64,000 bases of DNA from positions 656,887 to 720,886 of the forward strand of contig NZ_MQVV01000010.1 of assembly GCF_002954355.1 (NCBI RefSeq). Reading direction: 5' to 3'. Source of the stretch: Nonlabens tegetincola (GTDB lineage Bacteria; Bacteroidota; Bacteroidia; Flavobacteriales; Flavobacteriaceae). This document shows positions 9,925-17,593 of the stretch, piece by piece; position 1 is the first letter of the stretch; each line of letters starts with the position of its first letter. The notes under the pieces are model-generated. The model searched no databases and was not told where the DNA came from. It saw only the letters and a list, made by a program, of their open reading frames with translations. Both the position numbers and the translations under genes were made by a program.

Positions 9925-9938
9925 TTATGTAAACATAA
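9925..9938. promoter_or_regulatory. Inverted repeat TTATGT-AA-ACATAA upstream of susC
   Basis: The 6-bp arms, separated by 2 nt, lie 50 nt before the susC ATG. On the susC strand TATGTTTA within it resembles a TAnnTTTG -7 box. The same arms with a 4-nt spacer occur at 11141-11156 before the MFS gene, again followed by a TCTTCACACAC/GTGTGTGAAGA tract before the start. Confidence 0.4.
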
Positions 9939-9945
9939 TGTTAAG

Positions 9946-9961
9946 AGAACGTTTTCGTTCT
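9946..9961. promoter_or_regulatory. LacI-type operator candidate 1
   Basis: AGAACGTTTTCGTTCT is an inverted repeat (AGAACG / CGTTCT around TTTT). It contains the ACGTTTTCG core shared with candidate 2. It lies about 70 nt before the susC start, where a bound regulator could block or recruit polymerase. Confidence 0.5.
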
Positions 9962-9970
9962 GTGATTTTA

Positions 9971-9984
9971 CGAAAACGTTTTCG
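9971..9984. promoter_or_regulatory. LacI-type operator candidate 2
   Basis: CGAAAACGTTTTCG is a perfect 14-bp palindrome centred on CG, the usual form of LacI/PurR-family operators. It lies in the 223-nt divergent region, 95 nt from susC and 114 nt from the LacI gene, so it could control both. Its centre is about 24 bp from candidate 1. Confidence 0.65.
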
Positions 9985-10029
9985 GCTCGTTATAGTGTTA
10001 TTTTATCATTATATTTAGATGGAATTTAC

Positions 10030-10043
10030 GCTTTCGCGAAAGC
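10030..10043. repeat. Dispersed palindrome, copy 3 (intergenic)
   Basis: Exact copy 55 nt upstream of the LacI start. The symmetry extends outward (TTAC on the left, GTAA on the right), giving a 22-bp palindrome over 10026-10047. It differs in core from the LacI operators nearby. Confidence 0.9.
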
Positions 10044-10098
10044 GTAACACCTTATATTAGCATAATCGTAAAGAACTACAAGTAATTGTTTAAGTAGC

Positions 10099-11121
10099 AT
10101 GGCTCAAAAATTAACGCTAAAAAAAATAGCTCAAGACCTTAAAGTTTCCATTTCGACAGTTTCTAAAGCTCTAAGGGACTCTTATGAAATAAGTGAGGAG
10201 ACTAGAAAAAAAATTCAGGAATATGCTAAACAGTATAATTACAAGCCTAACAGTATAGCACTGTCCTTAAAAAATCAAAAGACGAAAAAAATAGGGATTA
10301 TCATCCCTGAAATTGTGCATCACTTTTTTGCAACTGTTATTTCTGGTGTAGAGCATGTTGCCAATGAAAAAGGTTATCAAGTGATTATTTGCCTAAGTGG
10401 TGAAAGTTTTGATAAGGAAGTAGTTAATATGGAAATGCTGGCAAATGGAAGTATTGATGGGTTTATTCTAAGTCTATCTAAAGAAACAATGTCAAAGCAG
10501 GATTTTCACCACTTGCGAGAGGTGATTAATCAAGGAATGCCTATCGTAATGTTTGATCGTGTTGCCGATGATATTCCTGGTGACAAAATTATTATTGACG
10601 ATGTAACAGCTGCTAGTGAGGCAACGGACTTCTTAATGCGTAAGGCTAAAAAGAATGTAGGTATATTAAGTACAGTAGATTATGTCAATGTTGGGAGATT
10701 GCGTACACAAGGGTATTCAGAGGCTTTAATGAAACGCGGTGTAGAGGTGAATCAAGATCTTATTTTGAAAATTGAAGACATTGATCATTGTGATGAATTG
10801 ATAGAAAAGTTTATAGATAATAATCCATCATTAGATGGTATAGTGGCTGTGAATGAGTTGTTTGCAGTAACGGCTAGTAAAATACTAACACGCAAAGGAA
10901 AAAGAATCCCAGATGATGTCGCTATAGTTGCTTTTACTGATGGTATGTTGTCTAAATACTCTAACCCATCTCTTACAACTATAGGTCAAAATGGGTACGA
11001 AATGGGTGGGATTGCAGCGGCTAAATTAATTGATAGATTAGAACAAGATCAAAAAGATGAGGAACGCTACGAAACCGTTATCGTAAAAACTTCTTTAATA
11101 GAAAGGGAAAGTACACCTTAA
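10099..11121 (+). CDS. LacI-family transcriptional regulator of the starch/maltose locus
   Basis: 340 residues: N-terminal helix-turn-helix (LTLKKIAQDLKVSISTVS, ~5-22), hinge helix around YNYKPNSIALSL, then a periplasmic-binding-protein-like sensor domain (~65-335) ending in the usual SLIERES segment. It diverges from susC and precedes the maltose import/phosphorolysis genes, so its effector is probably maltose or a maltooligosaccharide. Two operator-like palindromes lie in its upstream region, consistent with autoregulation and control of susC. Flavobacterial starch loci often use LacI regulators where Bacteroides uses SusR. Confidence 0.92.
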   Translation: MAQKLTLKKIAQDLKVSISTVSKALRDSYEISEETRKKIQEYAKQYNYKPNSIALSLKNQKTKKIGIIIPEIVHHFFATVISGVEHVANEKGYQVIICLSGESFDKEVVNMEMLANGSIDGFILSLSKETMSKQDFHHLREVINQGMPIVMFDRVADDIPGDKIIIDDVTAASEATDFLMRKAKKNVGILSTVDYVNVGRLRTQGYSEALMKRGVEVNQDLILKIEDIDHCDELIEKFIDNNPSLDGIVAVNELFAVTASKILTRKGKRIPDDVAIVAFTDGMLSKYSNPSLTTIGQNGYEMGGIAAAKLIDRLEQDQKDEERYETVIVKTSLIERESTP

Positions 11122-11140
11122 TAAAGTAGATTTGTATTGT

Positions 11141-11156
11141 TTATGTTTTTACATAA
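11141..11156. promoter_or_regulatory. Inverted repeat TTATGT-TTTT-ACATAA upstream of the MFS gene
   Basis: It lies 19 nt after the LacI stop and 90 nt before the MFS start. The arms match those at 9925-9938 before susC. It may be a shared regulator site or a weak terminator of the LacI gene. A TAGATTTG -7-like box lies just upstream at 11127-11134. A second inverted repeat, TCGTTT with AAACGA 12 nt apart (11221-11244), abuts the MFS start. Confidence 0.35.
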
Positions 11157-11245
11157 ATACAGACTTATTTTCTTCACACACACACACACCAAGATAAGTC
11201 TAACAAATAAAATAGGCTTGTCGTTTTAAATTAAAATTAAACGAT

Positions 11246-12595
11246 ATGCAAAAGCGCAGAATGGGTTTCTGGGAAATGTGGAACATGAGTTTCGGATTTC
11301 TGGGAATTCAAATGGGTTTCGCGTTACAAAATGCAAACGCAAGTAGAATACTTCAAATTTTTGGTGCAGATGTGCACCAGCTTTCCTGGTTTTGGTTGAT
11401 TGCTCCTTTTATGGGATTGATCGTTCAACCTATCATAGGTCATTATAGTGATAATACCTGGACCAGATTTGGTAGAAGAAAACCATTTTTTCTATTAGGA
11501 GCAGTTTTAGCCTCAGTAGGAATGGTGTTTATACCACAAGCAGATATTTTCATCGCCTTTCTTCCAGCTTTATGGGTAGGCGCAGGAATGTTAATGATCA
11601 TGGATGCTTCTTTTAACATTGCCATGGAACCGTTTAGAGCGCTAGTTGCAGATAACCTGTCTGATGAGCAGGCTACACAAGGTTTCAGTATTCAAACTGT
11701 ATTAATAGGAATAGGTGCTGTAGTAGGATCCTGGTTGCCTTGGGCATTAGTTAATTGGTTCAATGTTGAAAAAACCGCTCCAGAAGGAACTGTTCCAGAC
11801 AATTTGATTTGGTCCTTTGTAATAGGAGCTTTGGTTTTAGTGATCTCCATTCTTATTACCATTTTTACTACTAAGGAATACACACCAGAAGAATTGCAAG
11901 CTTTTGAAAAGGTAAACGATACAGGTGCCAAATCTGAAGTAGTTAGAGAGGCAAAATTAACAGACATCTTCTCTGACTTTGCAAAAATGCCTGAGATGAT
12001 GAAACAGCTTAGTTGGGTTCAATTTTTCTCGTGGTTTGCACTTTTTGGAATGTGGGTTTATGCAACGCCAGCAGTTGCACAACACATTTATGAATTACCT
12101 TATACAGATACGCAAAGTGAAAGCTATCAAGAAGCTGGAAACTGGATCGGTATATTGTTTGGGATTTACAATGGTGTATCTGCAGTAGTTGCTTTCGTAT
12201 TACCTGTTATTGCAAAACGCATTACCAGAAAACGCACGCACGCTTATTCCCTACTTCTAGGTGGAATAGGGCTGTTGCTTATTTATGTCATGCCAGATCA
12301 AAACTGGTTAATTCTACCTATGCTATTAGTTGGTATTGCTTGGGCTAGTATTTTATCCATGCCTTATGCCATGCTAGCTGGTTCTATTTCACCTAAAAAA
12401 ATGGGTGTTTACATGGGTATTTTCAATTTCTTTATCGTAGTGCCACAAATCATTAACGGTATCATCGGTGGACCATTAATTAAGTACGCCTACGGCAATC
12501 AAGCGATTTATGCATTAGTAGTTAGTGGTATCAGCTTTCTCATCGCCGGATTCCTTGCCTTCAGAATTAAAGACACACAAAACTTACCAGCCTAA
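11246..12595 (+). CDS. MFS (GPH/SLC45-like) maltose/disaccharide transporter
   Basis: 449 residues with 12 predicted membrane helices. The N-terminal MSFGFLGIQMGFALQNANAS and the loop GHYSDNTWTRFGRRKPF are typical of sucrose/maltose-type cation symporters in polysaccharide loci. It should bring maltose or short maltodextrins across the inner membrane. The gene overlaps pgmB by 1 nt (TAATG), and pgmB overlaps the phosphorylase gene in the same way. This translational coupling ties uptake to phosphorolysis. The upstream 124 nt holds inverted repeats and a CA-rich tract (11171-11190). Confidence 0.88.
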   Translation: MQKRRMGFWEMWNMSFGFLGIQMGFALQNANASRILQIFGADVHQLSWFWLIAPFMGLIVQPIIGHYSDNTWTRFGRRKPFFLLGAVLASVGMVFIPQADIFIAFLPALWVGAGMLMIMDASFNIAMEPFRALVADNLSDEQATQGFSIQTVLIGIGAVVGSWLPWALVNWFNVEKTAPEGTVPDNLIWSFVIGALVLVISILITIFTTKEYTPEELQAFEKVNDTGAKSEVVREAKLTDIFSDFAKMPEMMKQLSWVQFFSWFALFGMWVYATPAVAQHIYELPYTDTQSESYQEAGNWIGILFGIYNGVSAVVAFVLPVIAKRITRKRTHAYSLLLGGIGLLLIYVMPDQNWLILPMLLVGIAWASILSMPYAMLAGSISPKKMGVYMGIFNFFIVVPQIINGIIGGPLIKYAYGNQAIYALVVSGISFLIAGFLAFRIKDTQNLPA

Positions 12596-13260
12596 TGAAA
12601 AATAAAAAAGCATTCATATTTGATTTAGACGGCGTGGTAGTTGACACTGCAAAATTTCACTTTGTAGCATGGCAACGACTAGCGGCTGATATCGGAATAA
12701 ATTTTACAGAAAAGGAAAACGAGCAACTTAAAGGAGTTTCTAGAGTTGACTCGCTTAAAAAAATTCTAGAATGGGGTAATAAATCATTGCCGCAAGAAGA
12801 GTTTGATCAAAAATTAATAGAAAAAAATAATCAGTATCTCTCTTTAATTGAAGGTCTCTCGGTAAACGATATTTTACCAGGAGTGCATTCTTTTTTATTG
12901 GATTTAAAGGCAAAATCTCAACCTATTGCTTTAGGTAGTGCCAGTAAGAACGCTCGTCCTATTCTAAAAAAGTTGGGAATAATAGACCTATTTGATGTTA
13001 TCGTTGATGGGACTAACGTAACCAAGGCAAAACCAAATCCAGAAGTCTTCTTGAGTGCTTGCAGTCAACTAGGATATAAGGCTGCAGATAGTATCGTATT
13101 TGAAGATAGTCAAGCAGGAGTTCAAGCTGCAAATACTGCCGGTATGATATCAATTGGATTGGGAGATCAAACAAACTTAAATGAAGCCGATGCTGTATTT
13201 CAATCCTTTGAAGAAATGCCATCGGATTACATAAAAACACTATTGAATACACAGAAATAA
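12595..13260 (+). CDS. pgmB: Beta-phosphoglucomutase (HAD family)
   Basis: 221 residues with the HAD motifs: nucleophile D10 and acid/base D12 in FDLDGVVVDT, the GVSR substrate loop, Ser in LGSASKN, Lys in KAKPNPEVF, and metal acidic pair in FEDSQAG. It converts beta-glucose-1-phosphate to glucose-6-phosphate. The next gene (maltose phosphorylase) makes exactly that substrate, and both junctions are TAATG overlaps, which supports the assignment strongly. Confidence 0.95.
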   Translation: MKNKKAFIFDLDGVVVDTAKFHFVAWQRLAADIGINFTEKENEQLKGVSRVDSLKKILEWGNKSLPQEEFDQKLIEKNNQYLSLIEGLSVNDILPGVHSFLLDLKAKSQPIALGSASKNARPILKKLGIIDLFDVIVDGTNVTKAKPNPEVFLSACSQLGYKAADSIVFEDSQAGVQAANTAGMISIGLGDQTNLNEADAVFQSFEEMPSDYIKTLLNTQK

Positions 13261-15563
13261 TGAATCAAGAGTATATTAAACCAGATGCGTGGTCGATTAT
13301 AGAAGAAGGATGGAGTCCTTCCATGGTTAAATCAAGCGAAAGCCTTTTTTCCATAGGAAACGGTGCAATGGGACAAAGAGCAAATTTTGAAGAACAATAT
13401 AGTGGTGATACATTTCAAGGTAGTTATGTAGCAGGTGTGTATTATCCAGATAAAACAAGAGTAGGCTGGTGGAAAAATGGTTACCCAGAATACTTTGCCA
13501 AAGTATTGAACTCTCCTAATTTCATAGGAATAGATGTTTTTATAGACGGTTTACCTCTAGATCTTGCTCAAGTTCAAGAAGTAAGAGAATTTAGGCGCGA
13601 GCTTAACATGAAAGAAGGTTGGTACGAGCGCAGTTTTATAGCTCAAATTTCTGATGACAAAGAAATCAAGGTTGAATCACGACGTTTCTTAAGTCTTAAA
13701 CACGATGAATTAGGAGTTATAAATTATAAAGTAACTGCAGTAAAAGGAGATTTAAGCATCACCTTCCAGCCTTATATAGATGCTGGTATCACAAATGAAG
13801 ATTCAAATTGGGACGATGCATTTTGGGCTATTGAAGAGTTATACTCAGATCAACATCAAGGTATGATACGCAGCCGCACTAATAAGACGAATTTTCACGT
13901 AGCAACCTACATGCAGTCAGAATTGCTCAAAGATGAGGAACACATTCAATACGCCACTCATCTAGATCAAAACGATACAACCGTGCGTCATGAAGCTAGT
14001 GGTGATATCGCTCAAGGCGAAAGCTTAACTTTAAGAAAATATGCAGGTTATGTAAGTAGTCTTAATCATAACAAATACGAATTGTTTGATGCAAGTAAAA
14101 AGATATTAGCATTAGCAACTGAGCATGGTTATGAAAAGTTGTTTAATGAACAAGTAGAAGAATGGTCTAATATTTGGGAAATGGCAGATATCACTATTGA
14201 TGGTGATTTAAAGGCACAACAAGGTATACGTTTCAATATTTTCCAGTTAAATCAAACTTATTTAGGTAAAGACAGTAGGTTAAATATTGGTCCTAAAGGA
14301 TTTACAGGTGAAAAATATGGAGGCTCGACCTATTGGGACACTGAAGCATATTGTATCCCATTTTATATGGCTACAAAGGATCAACAAGTAGCTCGTAATC
14401 TATTAAAATACCGATACGATCAATTAGATAAAGCAATAGAAAATGCAGAAAAACTAGGCTTTACAAATGGTGCTGCTCTTTACCCAATGGTAACCATGAA
14501 TGGTGAAGAAAGCCATAACGAGTGGGAAATCACTTTTGAAGAAATACACCGTAATGGTGCCATGGTATTTGCAATCTACAATTATGTACGTTATACAGGT
14601 GATTACAGTTATGTTCCAGAAATGGGGCTAGAGGTCATGATTGCAATTGCTAGGTTTTGGCATCAACGAGCTACATTTTCTCAAAAAGCTGGTAAATTCA
14701 TGATATTAGGAGTTACTGGACCTAATGAATATGAGAATAATGTTAACAACAACTGGTATACCAATTACATAGCAAAATGGTGTATTGACCAAGCTGTTGA
14801 ACATTTAGACAAAGTGAAAGATGGTTACCCAGAAGATTATGACCGTATTATAAGTCTAACAAAACTTACTGGATCAGAGCGTGCTTCTTGGCAAGAAGTT
14901 TCTGATGGTATGTATTTTCCATACGATGAAGAATATGGAGTATACCTACAACAAGATGGATTTATGGATAAGGAGATTATCCCAGTTTCAAAATTACATC
15001 ATTCACAACGACCTATTAATCAAAAATGGTCGTGGGACCGTATACTACGCAGCTGTTACATCAAACAAGCCGATGTACTTCAAGGATTCTATTTCTTTGA
15101 AGATCATTTTTCTAAGGCAGAACTTGAAAAGCATTTTGATTTTTATGAGCCACTTACGGTTCATGAAAGTTCACTTTCTCCATGTGTACACAGTATTCAG
15201 GCTGCAAAACTTGATCGCATGGATCAGGCTTATGAGTTCTACTTACGTACCTCTAGACTAGATCTAGATGATTACAATAAGGAAGTTGAAGAAGGCTGTC
15301 ATATCACTAGTATGGCAGGAACCTGGATGAGTATTGTAGAAGGTTTTGGTGGATTACAAATTAAGGATGACACGCCTCATTTTACCACTAAATTACCTAA
15401 GGAATGGGCAGGTTTTTCATTCAAAATAAATTTTAGAGATCAAATTTTAAATGTACAAGTGACCCAGCAAGGAACTCAAGTACAGCTTAAAGGCGATCAA
15501 CCACAGGATGTAGTTGTCAACGGTAAAAAAATAACCCTACAACCACAAGTCATCACCGCTTAA
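13260..15563 (+). CDS. GH65 maltose phosphorylase
   Basis: 767 residues: N-terminal beta-sandwich (~1-270), linker, (alpha/alpha)6 barrel (~320-690) and C-terminal beta-sheet. The general acid is E490 in VTGPNEYENN. YWDTEAYCIPFY and the phosphate-loop region HESSLSPCVHS are present. It splits maltose with phosphate into glucose and beta-glucose-1-phosphate in the cytoplasm, saving one ATP relative to hydrolysis. The pgmB neighbour supports maltose over trehalose or kojibiose, although specificity is not proven. A strong terminator follows. Confidence 0.93.
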   Translation: MNQEYIKPDAWSIIEEGWSPSMVKSSESLFSIGNGAMGQRANFEEQYSGDTFQGSYVAGVYYPDKTRVGWWKNGYPEYFAKVLNSPNFIGIDVFIDGLPLDLAQVQEVREFRRELNMKEGWYERSFIAQISDDKEIKVESRRFLSLKHDELGVINYKVTAVKGDLSITFQPYIDAGITNEDSNWDDAFWAIEELYSDQHQGMIRSRTNKTNFHVATYMQSELLKDEEHIQYATHLDQNDTTVRHEASGDIAQGESLTLRKYAGYVSSLNHNKYELFDASKKILALATEHGYEKLFNEQVEEWSNIWEMADITIDGDLKAQQGIRFNIFQLNQTYLGKDSRLNIGPKGFTGEKYGGSTYWDTEAYCIPFYMATKDQQVARNLLKYRYDQLDKAIENAEKLGFTNGAALYPMVTMNGEESHNEWEITFEEIHRNGAMVFAIYNYVRYTGDYSYVPEMGLEVMIAIARFWHQRATFSQKAGKFMILGVTGPNEYENNVNNNWYTNYIAKWCIDQAVEHLDKVKDGYPEDYDRIISLTKLTGSERASWQEVSDGMYFPYDEEYGVYLQQDGFMDKEIIPVSKLHHSQRPINQKWSWDRILRSCYIKQADVLQGFYFFEDHFSKAELEKHFDFYEPLTVHESSLSPCVHSIQAAKLDRMDQAYEFYLRTSRLDLDDYNKEVEEGCHITSMAGTWMSIVEGFGGLQIKDDTPHFTTKLPKEWAGFSFKINFRDQILNVQVTQQGTQVQLKGDQPQDVVVNGKKITLQPQVITA

Positions 15564-15582
15564 TGATGAATTAGCTTAACCG

Positions 15583-15617
15583 AACCTAGTCCTTGAATGG
15601 GCTAGGTTTTTTATTTT
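15583..15617 (+). terminator. Intrinsic terminator after maltose phosphorylase
   Basis: A 10-bp stem (AACCTAGTCC with GGGCTAGGTT, one T-G pair) and a 6-nt loop are followed by T6-A-T5. It ends the MFS-pgmB-phosphorylase unit 20 nt after the stop codon, only 8 nt before the next gene start, so the downstream GH13 genes depend on read-through or a promoter inside this stretch. Confidence 0.85.
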
Positions 15618-15624
15618 TCGAATT

Positions 15625-17541
15625 ATGATTAGACTGAAACAAGTTCATATTGTAAGTTTATTATTTGTGATTTTCGCTTTCGCGAAAGCGATCTCACAAC
15701 AATCATCCATAGACCGCATTGAACCACCATTCTGGTGGGCAGATATGGAACATGCCGAGGTTGAGGTAATGTTTTATGGACAAAATATTGGAAAAGCTGA
15801 GGTCAAAAGTGATTTACCAATCCTTAAAATACGAAGAACTGAAAACTTGAATTATCTCTTCGTTACATTTGACACGACAAATCAAAATCATGGAGAATAC
15901 GCTATCACCATGAATGTAGGAGACACTTACTTTACCTCTAAATATGAACTCAAGAAGCGCAGTCTAAATTCAAAGTATCGAAAAGGTTTTGATAGCAGTG
16001 ACGCCATTTATCTTTTAATGCCAGATCGATTTGCAAATGGAAATCCAGAAAACGATAGTCATCCAGAAACTATTGAAAAACTAAATAGAAGTTTTAAAGG
16101 TGGTAGACATGGTGGTGATATACAAGGTATTATTGATCATCTAGATTACATTAGTGAATTGGGAGCTACCGCAATATGGAGTACTCCATTACTAGAGGAT
16201 AATGATAAACAGTATTCCTATCATACCTATGCGCAAAGTGATTTATATAAAATTGATCCTCGCTATGGTACCAATGAAGATTATAAACGATTAGCCAGTG
16301 AATTACATAAGCGTGATATGAAATTGATTATGGATTATGTGACAAATCACTGGGGTGCAACGCACTGGATGATGCAAGATTTACCAACGGCGACATGGAT
16401 TCATCAATTTGATGATAACGACGGTAAGGAATTTCCAGTTCCTGGGTATGCAAATTCTAGCTATAGACAAACCACACAAATGGATCCAAATAAATCTCAA
16501 ATTGACGATACCTATGCCGAGAAAGGTTGGTTTGTAAGTACCATGCCAGATATTAATCAAAGTGAACCATTAGCTCTAAATTATCTTATCCAAAACGCTA
16601 TATGGTGGATTGAGTATGCAGATTTAGATGGATTCAGAGTAGATACCTATTCCTATAATGAAAAGAAAGGAATCGCAGACTGGACCAAAGCTATCATGAA
16701 GGAATATCCGTATTTTAATATCGTAGGAGAAACCTGGATGCATGATCAATCACAAATAGCTTTTTGGCAAAAGGATAGTCCTATAGGAGCTATTCAAAGT
16801 TATAATTCAGGATTACCTAGTGTTATGGACTTCACTTTACACGATGCAATTATGAAAGCATTTAAAGAGAACGACCAGCAATGGGATAAGGGAATGGTAA
16901 GAATTTATGAGAACTTTGTAAATGATTTCCTATATGCAGATGTCAACAATATTTTACTATTCGCTGGTAATCATGATACAAATAGAATCAATGGTGATGG
17001 ATTATATGATGGCGATGTAAATAACTATAAACTGGCTTTGACACTAGTTCTTACCGCTCGTGGAATACCTCAAATTTATTATGGCGATGAAATAGGAATG
17101 GGAGGAAATCGTGATACCAGTGGTGATGGTGATATACGTCGCGACTTTCCTGGTGGCTGGCAGGATGATGAAGTAAATGCCTTTAAAAAAAGAACAAAGT
17201 TCCAAAAACCATTCTATGAATTTACTAAAAAGCTACTGAATTATAGAAAAGGAAAACCTGTTCTACACGACGGTAAGTTTTTACATTATGTGCCAGAAAA
17301 CAATTGTTATGTATATTTTAGATACTCTGATTCTAGCAGAGTAATGGTGGTGATCAATAACAATCCTGAAAAAGTAACTTTAAATTTAGATAGGTTTAAA
17401 GAAGGATTACAAGATGTTAATGAAGGCCTAGATATACTCTCAGGAAAAAAGATAGATATGGGAAATACGTTATCTGTTTCGGGTAAAACTAGTATGGTCA
17501 TCGATCTTGATAAACCTAAAAAAGGACCTCGCTTTTTCTAA
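15625..17541 (+). CDS. GH13 periplasmic cyclomaltodextrinase/neopullulanase-like enzyme (SusA-like)
   Basis: 638 residues with a signal peptide whose cleavage region FAFAKAISQ is encoded by a palindrome copy. An N-terminal cyclomaltodextrinase-type beta domain (~25-115) is followed by the GH13 barrel: DYVTNH (D237), DGFRVD (nucleophile D340), GETW (acid/base E369), GNHDTN (D451). A C-terminal beta domain follows. It probably trims imported maltodextrins in the periplasm, the role of SusA in Bacteroides. It starts 8 nt after the terminator of the preceding operon. Confidence 0.9.
   Translation: MIRLKQVHIVSLLFVIFAFAKAISQQSSIDRIEPPFWWADMEHAEVEVMFYGQNIGKAEVKSDLPILKIRRTENLNYLFVTFDTTNQNHGEYAITMNVGDTYFTSKYELKKRSLNSKYRKGFDSSDAIYLLMPDRFANGNPENDSHPETIEKLNRSFKGGRHGGDIQGIIDHLDYISELGATAIWSTPLLEDNDKQYSYHTYAQSDLYKIDPRYGTNEDYKRLASELHKRDMKLIMDYVTNHWGATHWMMQDLPTATWIHQFDDNDGKEFPVPGYANSSYRQTTQMDPNKSQIDDTYAEKGWFVSTMPDINQSEPLALNYLIQNAIWWIEYADLDGFRVDTYSYNEKKGIADWTKAIMKEYPYFNIVGETWMHDQSQIAFWQKDSPIGAIQSYNSGLPSVMDFTLHDAIMKAFKENDQQWDKGMVRIYENFVNDFLYADVNNILLFAGNHDTNRINGDGLYDGDVNNYKLALTLVLTARGIPQIYYGDEIGMGGNRDTSGDGDIRRDFPGGWQDDEVNAFKKRTKFQKPFYEFTKKLLNYRKGKPVLHDGKFLHYVPENNCYVYFRYSDSSRVMVVINNNPEKVTLNLDRFKEGLQDVNEGLDILSGKKIDMGNTLSVSGKTSMVIDLDKPKKGPRFF
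15676..15689. repeat. Dispersed palindrome, copy 4
   Basis: Exact copy in the signal peptide of the SusA-like GH13 enzyme, read as Ala-Phe-Ala-Lys-Ala at the end of the hydrophobic core. This is the second signal peptide in the window to carry it. Flanked by C and G. Confidence 0.9.
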
Positions 17542-17593
17542 TAAAGTAATAAAAATTTAAATGGCACTCGTGTCTTTTACTAAACCAAAAACT

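Noticed and set aside
11171..11190. CA dinucleotide tract as a microsatellite or phase-variation switch
   Set aside because: It is short, outside any reading frame, and the gene start is 55 nt downstream. It is kept only as part of the shared leader pattern.
14881..15261. 126-codon ORF overlapping the maltose phosphorylase gene
   Set aside because: Out-of-frame read of a conserved GH65 region; the codons of the GH65 frame explain the sequence.
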